Assembly (NCBI GenBank): GCA_021799755.1
Contig: JAJYZU010000025.1
Location: forward strand, 1 to 11,652
DNA from: Thermoplasmata archaeon
GTDB taxonomy: Archaea > Thermoplasmatota > Thermoplasmata > Thermoplasmatales > Thermoplasmataceae
DNA length: 11,652 bases
Direction of reading: 5' to 3'
This document shows positions 7,899-11,652 of this stretch, in pieces. Every line of letters starts with the position of its first letter. Within the stretch, counting starts at the first letter, position 1. The position numbers and the translations under genes were made by a program. The notes under the pieces were generated by a model. That model saw only the letters and a list, made by a program, of their open reading frames with translations. It searched no databases and was not told the origin of the DNA.

Positions 7899-8357
7899 TC
7901 ACTTACTGGATTTTCCAAATGGTGCGTTCTTCTCTGCGATTGAATTTTTCAATGTCTCTAAACTTTTCAGAAGAGTTTCTGCAGATAGATCATCGATTCC
8001 AGAAAGACAGCGCTCAATAAACTCAAGGTGAATCTTTTTTGCCTCCCTGAACCTCCTCATACCGGAATCAGTGATGATAAGATCGATCTTCCTTCGATCC
8101 TCGCTGCTTCTTCTCCTGACAACAAGGCCCTGTTTCTCAAGATTATCAATTATCCCTGTAATCCATCCTTGTGTGACATTAGTCAGTGATGCCATTCTTA
8201 CCATTGTTGTGGGTCCATTTTCCGCAAGATTTCTGAGAACACTGTAACTCGTGCTGTCCAGGTTAACTGAAGTAAAGTTAGAATCCACTGATCTTTTCCA
8301 TAATTTCCAGGTTTCAACAAATGCCCTCCATATCTTTATGGAATTGTCATCCCTCAT
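7899..8357 (-). CDS. MarR-family transcriptional regulator
   Basis: A 152-residue winged helix-turn-helix protein that probably represses its own operon and is relieved by a small ligand, as is typical for MarR proteins; the ligand is unknown. The N-terminal helices (1-30) and the C-terminal helix (102-140) would form the dimer interface. The recognition helix lies in VTQGWITGIIDNLEKQGL (61-78), and the wing carries RRRSSEDRRKIDLIIT (81-96) with the conserved Asp87-Arg88. Its ATG overlaps the stop of the upstream MFS exporter gene by four bases (ATGA), and AGGAGG six bases before the ATG is a strong ribosome site, so the two are co-transcribed with the transporter first. This arrangement is common for EmrB-type exporters with a MarR sensor. 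The promoter region before the exporter holds candidate operators. Confidence 0.92.
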   Translation of the reverse strand: MRDDNSIKIWRAFVETWKLWKRSVDSNFTSVNLDSTSYSVLRNLAENGPTTMVRMASLTNVTQGWITGIIDNLEKQGLVVRRRSSEDRRKIDLIITDSGMRRFREAKKIHLEFIERCLSGIDDLSAETLLKSLETLKNSIAEKNAPFGKSSK

Positions 8358-10144
8358 TTTTTGCCTCCTGTTTCTGCCTTGATGTCCTGGGGAATCTGCT
8401 TCTTATCTGATTTGTTGACAGATTCATTCAAATCCCGCCTGGATGGATCCTCATCGCTCATGTTGAGATGGTGGAAATACCTCTTGCCTCTCAGAACAGA
8501 AAGAACAGCAGCTGCTGCGGAAAGTATTGCACCTATATAGAATGAATCATCGAGTGCATGCATAACTGCTGGGGCAAGTGCCAGAGGAAACCACGTGTGA
8601 GATTCCATGGTCGCAATTGTTGAAGAAGAAAGCGTTGAGTAGATCGATGGAAACTGCGTTTGAATGAAAGAAAGAATCGTACCCATGGGGTTATATCCCA
8701 AAAATGCTGAGAATATTGCCTCTGTTGGTGGAATCTGGGACAGAATCGGCGCTATCTGAGAGGCATTAATCTGGGTAAGAGCGATGGAGAAGTAATGCGG
8801 AAGGTTATTTGAAAGTGCAAATATTACGATAGTGAAAAATATTCCCAGGCTGGCTGTCTGGGCAACATTCCTGACTGTAGCGACCATGCCTGAGGCAATC
8901 CCCCTATTATCCGGAGAGACTGAATTCATGATAGCTGCTGTGTTGGGTGCAGCGAACATTCCGCTTCCAAAGCCCATGAAATACAGTGTGAGGCCAAAGG
9001 GTATGTATGAGAAATTATATGAGAAGAACGTCAGCACTATGAAAGTAACTGCGACGATTGACATGCCAATTGTTGCGATGCCCCTTGCCCCGTATTTGTC
9101 GGAAAGTGCACCACCGAGCGGTCCCATCGTCAGGAAACCAAGTGTCATCGGTATCATGTAAATTCCTGCCCAGAACGGCGTCGAAGCAAAGGAATAACCA
9201 TGGAGTGGCAGCCATATCCCCTGCAGGAGTATAATTAACATGAACATTACGCCACCCCTCCCCAGGGAACCCAAAAGGGATGCAAGATTTCCGAACGCGA
9301 ATGCCCTGATTTTGAAGAGCGAAAGCTTGAACATCGGCATCTTAACTTTTCTTTCCACAAAGGGAAAAGCGATTAACAGGCCGGAACCAACGATCAGTCC
9401 ACTCAAGACCCATGGGCTTGTCCAGTCCATTACGCCTGAACCGGATGACGGCGGCAGTAGACCATATGTCAATCCAAGAAGAAAGATAGTCAATCCGACG
9501 CCAAACACTATGTTTCCCGCATAGTCAATCTTCTGTGATTTATCCCGCACAGAATTATCTTTAAGTTTAAGCAAAGACCATACGGTTCCAAGTAAACCGA
9601 TAGGTATGCTTACAAGAAAGACGTATCTCCAGTTAAAAACTGCAAGAACACCTCCCAAAATCAGTCCAACAAAGGATCCGCCAAGAGCCGCTACCTGATT
9701 GAGCCCCAGTGCCTTCCCACGCTCGTTTACGGGGAAAGCATCCGTCAGTATAGCGGTGCTATTGGCGAAGAGAAATGCTCCACCTAAACCCTGAATCAGA
9801 CGAAAAGCAATGAGTTCAATTGCCCCAAGGTCTCCTTTATTGGGGGTCAGGAATAGAAGAATCGAGCCAGCTGTAAAGATCACAAATCCAAGATTGAACA
9901 GTCTTGTCCTGCCGTATATATCTGAAAGCCGGCCAATTGTGAGCAGGATCACGGCGGTTATTATATTATAACCCATTATCAGCCAGATAAGATAGATGAA
10001 GGTTCCGGGCGCCAAAGGGTTAATATTTATTCCTTTGGGCCCGAATATGACGGGAAGAGATATTAGTATGATAGTACCGTTTATTGCGGCCATCAAGACG
10101 CCAATTGTGGTGTTTGAAAGCGCCACCCATTTATATTTGACCAT
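8354..10144 (-). CDS. MFS multidrug exporter, DHA2 (EmrB/QacA) family, 14 helices
   Basis: A 596-residue proton-driven exporter of the 14-helix DHA2 family, probably for drugs or other toxic organic compounds; the substrate cannot be told from sequence. Evidence is motif A GRLSDIYGRTR (71-81) after helix 2, its second-half copy GALSDKYGAR (345-354), the motif-C region GGSFVGLILGG (155-165), RLIQGLGGAFLF (115-126), and many hydrophobic segments spread over residues 8-550. A long outside loop (about 446-525) precedes the last helix (about 533-552), and a charged hydrophilic tail (553-596) ends the protein. The ATG start is supported by a TATA box about 30 bases upstream and the lack of a ribosome site, so a nearly leaderless transcript is likely. 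The MarR gene follows with a 4-base overlap. Confidence 0.92.
   Translation of the reverse strand: MVKYKWVALSNTTIGVLMAAINGTIILISLPVIFGPKGININPLAPGTFIYLIWLIMGYNIITAVILLTIGRLSDIYGRTRLFNLGFVIFTAGSILLFLTPNKGDLGAIELIAFRLIQGLGGAFLFANSTAILTDAFPVNERGKALGLNQVAALGGSFVGLILGGVLAVFNWRYVFLVSIPIGLLGTVWSLLKLKDNSVRDKSQKIDYAGNIVFGVGLTIFLLGLTYGLLPPSSGSGVMDWTSPWVLSGLIVGSGLLIAFPFVERKVKMPMFKLSLFKIRAFAFGNLASLLGSLGRGGVMFMLIILLQGIWLPLHGYSFASTPFWAGIYMIPMTLGFLTMGPLGGALSDKYGARGIATIGMSIVAVTFIVLTFFSYNFSYIPFGLTLYFMGFGSGMFAAPNTAAIMNSVSPDNRGIASGMVATVRNVAQTASLGIFFTIVIFALSNNLPHYFSIALTQINASQIAPILSQIPPTEAIFSAFLGYNPMGTILSFIQTQFPSIYSTLSSSTIATMESHTWFPLALAPAVMHALDDSFYIGAILSAAAAVLSVLRGKRYFHHLNMSDEDPSRRDLNESVNKSDKKQIPQDIKAETGGKK
8364..8369 (-). 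promoter_or_regulatory. Ribosome binding site of the MarR gene
   Basis: AGGAGG six bases before the ATG at 8357, embedded in the last codons of the MFS gene, is the clearest Shine-Dalgarno site on the coding strands here. It fixes the start and shows that internal genes of operons use ribosome sites while first genes appear leaderless. Confidence 0.65.
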
Positions 10145-10150
10145 GATACT

Positions 10151-10199
10151 AAGGAGGTAAATAATGAAACCTATAAAGCAATTTTGTAATTCTTCTTAA
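10151..10199 (+). other. Possible 11-codon leader ORF with ideal ribosome site
   Basis: On the plus strand AAGGAGGT (10151-10158) stands five bases before ATG 10164, which opens a short frame MKPIKQFCNSS ending in TAA at 10197-10199. It lies 64 bases before the EamA start and within the exporter promoter region. A TATA-like ATTTATATTT (10129-10138) lies upstream on the same strand, but its expected initiation site (near 10159) would fall at or after the ribosome site. The match may be chance; no conservation can be tested here. Confidence 0.2.
10171..10178 (-). promoter_or_regulatory. Box A (TATA) of the MFS-MarR operon
   Basis: The minus strand reads CTTTATAG preceded by A-rich AAAATTG, a good archaeal box A with a BRE-like flank. 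Its centre is 30 bases before the exporter ATG, putting initiation about five bases before the start codon. This is the strongest promoter match in the window. Confidence 0.55.
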
Positions 10200-10222
10200 A
10201 AACATTATCTTGTTTGTAATTC
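10183..10222. repeat. 10-base direct repeat spaced 30 bases, possible operator pair
   Basis: TTTGTAATTC occurs at 10183-10192 and again at 10213-10222, exactly 30 bases apart, about three helical turns, so both copies face the same side of the DNA. The first copy begins five bases upstream of the exporter TATA box. This placement suits a regulator acting on the exporter promoter, with MarR as the natural candidate, though MarR sites are usually palindromic. Confidence 0.4.
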
Positions 10223-10226
10223 CGCA

Positions 10227-10251
10227 AAACGATTGTGGTCAATGATCGTTT
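10227..10251. repeat. Inverted repeat in the exporter/EamA divergent region
   Basis: AAACGAT (10227-10233) and ATCGTTT (10245-10251) are perfect 7-base inverted arms around an 11-base centre. The centre includes a smaller dyad ATTG-TGGT-CAAT (10232-10243). It ends 11 bases before the earliest EamA start and about 50 bases upstream of the exporter TATA box, so a bound protein could act on EamA directly. It is a second candidate MarR site. Confidence 0.4.
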
Positions 10252-10262
10252 AATAGTGATTT

Positions 10263-11153
10263 GTGATTTCTCCGGTGGAGACTTCCTGCCAGATGATCAT
10301 AGAAGAGTATCTGTTGATACTTCTCATTACCTTGGGCTTTTCAATAGCGGTTGTGTTTGCAAAGGTTTCGCTGAACAGTATAAGACCTGAAAGATTCTCA
10401 ATGATCTATATTTCAGGTGCAACACTTGTTATCTTTATTGAATTTGTAATTTTTCATCTTGCTGGAGATGCTCCTGTATTCCTGACAGATAGGATTACCC
10501 TTGTAATAGTATTGGGTGGCATATTCGGTGCCTTCGCATATCTCTTTGGTTACATAGGACTGAGGAGTGTTCATGCAGGAATATCAAGCACAATTTTTGA
10601 CCTGCAGGGTCCGCTGATAACATTCATTGGTGCGATAGTATTTGCAATATATCCCGGAAACTACGTAATCTTGGGGTTATTCGTAGCAATATTTGGGCTT
10701 TTCCTTATGGGTTACAAAAGGAACGATTCAGGAAAGATAAAGGTGACTATTCCCTTCATTTTTCTCGCCTTCTCGCCGTTGCTCTGGGCACTCGAGTGGA
10801 TTTCCTTTGATTCAGTATCCAGCCCTGCCCCGATTTTCCTCACTTTTCTTCTGTATCTCTCTATTTTAATAGTCCTGGTATTCATCAATGCAATCACAAA
10901 ACCGCCGCTTATCAGCCCGGTCAGGCTCAGAGTCTTAGCATTCATCGGCGGCCTGTTTTCGGGTATAGCAAACGGTTCCTACGGGATATTTATCACGATG
11001 TATGGATCCACGCTCACAGGTGTAATAACTTTGCTTTCAGTGCCTGTCGGACTATTTTTGATCATAGTTTTTCTTCATGAGAGATATACACGTTTGGAGA
11101 TTATTGGCATACTGGCAATTGTCGCAGGTCTGGCAATCTCAACCCTGTTATGA
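10263..11153 (+). CDS. EamA/DMT-superfamily membrane transporter
   Basis: A membrane protein of up to 296 residues with about ten hydrophobic segments arranged as two similar halves (about 17-150 and 160-296), the plan of EamA (DMT) permeases, which move metabolites or amino acids across the cytoplasmic membrane; the substrate is unknown. The half-ending segments GPLITFIGAIVFAIYP with LGLFVAIFGLFLMGYKR (116-152), and LLSVPVGLFLIIVFLHERYT (257-276, Glu273) with IIGILAIVAGLAIS, are typical. Starts possible are GTG 10263, GTG 10275 and ATG 10293; the ATG (Met11) fits DMT proteins at least as well, since the first helix begins near residue 17 of the longer form. It is divergent from the exporter operon, sharing its control region, and convergent with the PAC2 gene. 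After the stop a pyrimidine-rich stretch (11169-11179) may help termination. Confidence 0.82.
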   Translation: MISPVETSCQMIIEEYLLILLITLGFSIAVVFAKVSLNSIRPERFSMIYISGATLVIFIEFVIFHLAGDAPVFLTDRITLVIVLGGIFGAFAYLFGYIGLRSVHAGISSTIFDLQGPLITFIGAIVFAIYPGNYVILGLFVAIFGLFLMGYKRNDSGKIKVTIPFIFLAFSPLLWALEWISFDSVSSPAPIFLTFLLYLSILIVLVFINAITKPPLISPVRLRVLAFIGGLFSGIANGSYGIFITMYGSTLTGVITLLSVPVGLFLIIVFLHERYTRLEIIGILAIVAGLAISTLL

Positions 11154-11182
11154 TTTGATGTAAACCAGTTTCTCTTGTTCGG

Positions 11183-11190
11183 AAAAAAAA
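11183..11190 (-). terminator. Oligo-T terminator of the PAC2 gene
   Basis: An uninterrupted run of eight T on the minus strand lies 30 bases after the PAC2 stop codon in the convergent gap 11154-11220, without a clear hairpin. Such T-runs are typical archaeal terminators. Confidence 0.5.
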
Positions 11191-11220
11191 TTCAATCTGG
11201 AAAATGATTATTAAGCAATG

Positions 11221-11652
11221 TTAACCGTACATGCTTTCCGGCGTTTTCCCGCCAGGTGATTTTACCTTATTGTATTCTTCCATTATCTTAGTTAACTCCT
11301 CATGATATTTCTTTGCAGCATCAAGGAGGGGCTCCTTTTTTATGTCCAGGGAAAAGAGAGAATTCAGCGCATCTATGTTTGATATGACCGCATCTGGATC
11401 AGGGACATCCTCCATAGTAACGGTTAAAAAGCTCATAACCGGCACCTGCCTGACAATCGACTCACTGATTATGCTTCCGCCAAGACCTGTAATCAGTGCT
11501 GAACCTGCAAGTGGTATCTTCTTTTTGGCAAGAAGGGCCAGATTCTCTTTATCACCGACAGCAAATGTTCTCGGTCCTTCCGGGACTTCCTTTGAAGCGA
11601 CACCATCAAGGTTCACAACGACCTTCGGATTCACAGACGTAATCCAGTCAAG
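11221..11652 (-). CDS. PAC2-family proteasome assembly chaperone, N-terminus cut by window edge
   Basis: PAC2-like proteins of archaea (PbaA/PbaB group) help assemble the 20S proteasome. The frame is open to the right edge, giving the last 143 residues, beginning LDWITSVNPKVVVNLDG; full proteins are about 230-260, so roughly 100 residues are missing. GTG 11634 is therefore an internal codon and not the start. The PAC2 pattern is seen in KVVVNLDGVAS, AGSALITGLGGSIISES, VPVMSFLTVTMEDVPDPDAVISNIDALNSLF, and the final helix KKEPLLDAAKKYHEELTKIMEE. The protein ends in Met-Tyr-Gly, which fits the hydrophobic-Tyr-X (HbYX) tail that proteasome activators and some archaeal assembly chaperones insert into alpha-ring pockets. 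PbaA versus PbaB cannot be decided from this part. A T8 run follows the stop codon. Confidence 0.85.
   Translation of the reverse strand, partial: LDWITSVNPKVVVNLDGVASKEVPEGPRTFAVGDKENLALLAKKKIPLAGSALITGLGGSIISESIVRQVPVMSFLTVTMEDVPDPDAVISNIDALNSLFSLDIKKEPLLDAAKKYHEELTKIMEEYNKVKSPGGKTPESMYG

Noticed and set aside
6900..10170. Shared GTTTCAT/ATGAAAC words in three intergenic regions (6901-6907, 7874-7880, 10164-10170) as a common regulatory motif
   Set aside because: Seven-base AT-rich words recur by chance, their distances from the TATA candidates differ, and flanking bases are not conserved.
11221..11634. GTG 11634 as the start of a 137-residue protein
   Set aside because: The frame continues open to the window edge with typical PAC2 sequence (LDWITS) before the GTG, so the gene is cut rather than short.
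1..11652. tRNA or rRNA genes, insertion sequences, CRISPR repeats or attachment sites
   Set aside because: None was seen by eye; coding genes fill nearly all the window and the gaps of 67-118 bases hold only promoter- or terminator-like elements.

Overview
The window looks like chromosomal DNA of an archaeon, most likely a member of Thermoplasmata/Thermoplasmatales (moderate confidence). The signs are archaeal box-A (TATA) elements placed about 30 bases before start codons as in leaderless transcripts, an archaeal/ER-type Ser-His signal peptidase, a PAC2-family proteasome assembly chaperone ending in an HbYX tripeptide, heavy use of AGG/AGA and ATA codons, and occasional GGAGG-type ribosome sites inside operons. 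No species-level claim is made.

Layout. Bases 1-6880 (minus strand) hold a tightly packed four-gene operon, transcribed glgB > glgE > treS > mak, with overlaps of 17 and 8 bases at two junctions and a 3-base gap at the third. The mak gene is cut by the left window edge and can only be found by translating out to base 1. Bases 6990-7793 (minus) hold an archaeal signal peptidase I. Bases 7899-10144 (minus) hold a two-gene operon: a 14-helix DHA2/EmrB-type MFS exporter followed, with a 4-base stop/start overlap, by a MarR regulator. Bases 10263-11153 (plus) hold an EamA/DMT-type membrane transporter, divergent from the exporter. Bases 11221-11652 (minus) hold the C-terminal part of a PAC2 chaperone cut by the right edge. 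Intergenic gaps are short (67-118 bases); no RNA genes, insertion sequences or CRISPR arrays were seen.

How the genes work together. The four sugar genes encode every step of the GlgE pathway: TreS interconverts trehalose and maltose, Mak phosphorylates maltose with ATP to maltose 1-phosphate, GlgE polymerises maltosyl units into linear alpha-1,4-glucan, and GlgB adds alpha-1,6 branches. This pathway was defined in mycobacteria and streptomycetes, so a complete, compact version in an archaeal context is the main discovery candidate here. All catalytic residues are visible. glgB and treS must start at TTG codons, and glgE and treS lie in the same frame separated only by one amber stop and one sense codon. 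The exporter/MarR pair and the divergent EamA gene share a 118-base region with a strong TATA box, a 10-base direct repeat spaced 30 bases and a 7-base-arm inverted repeat, which together suggest local control.
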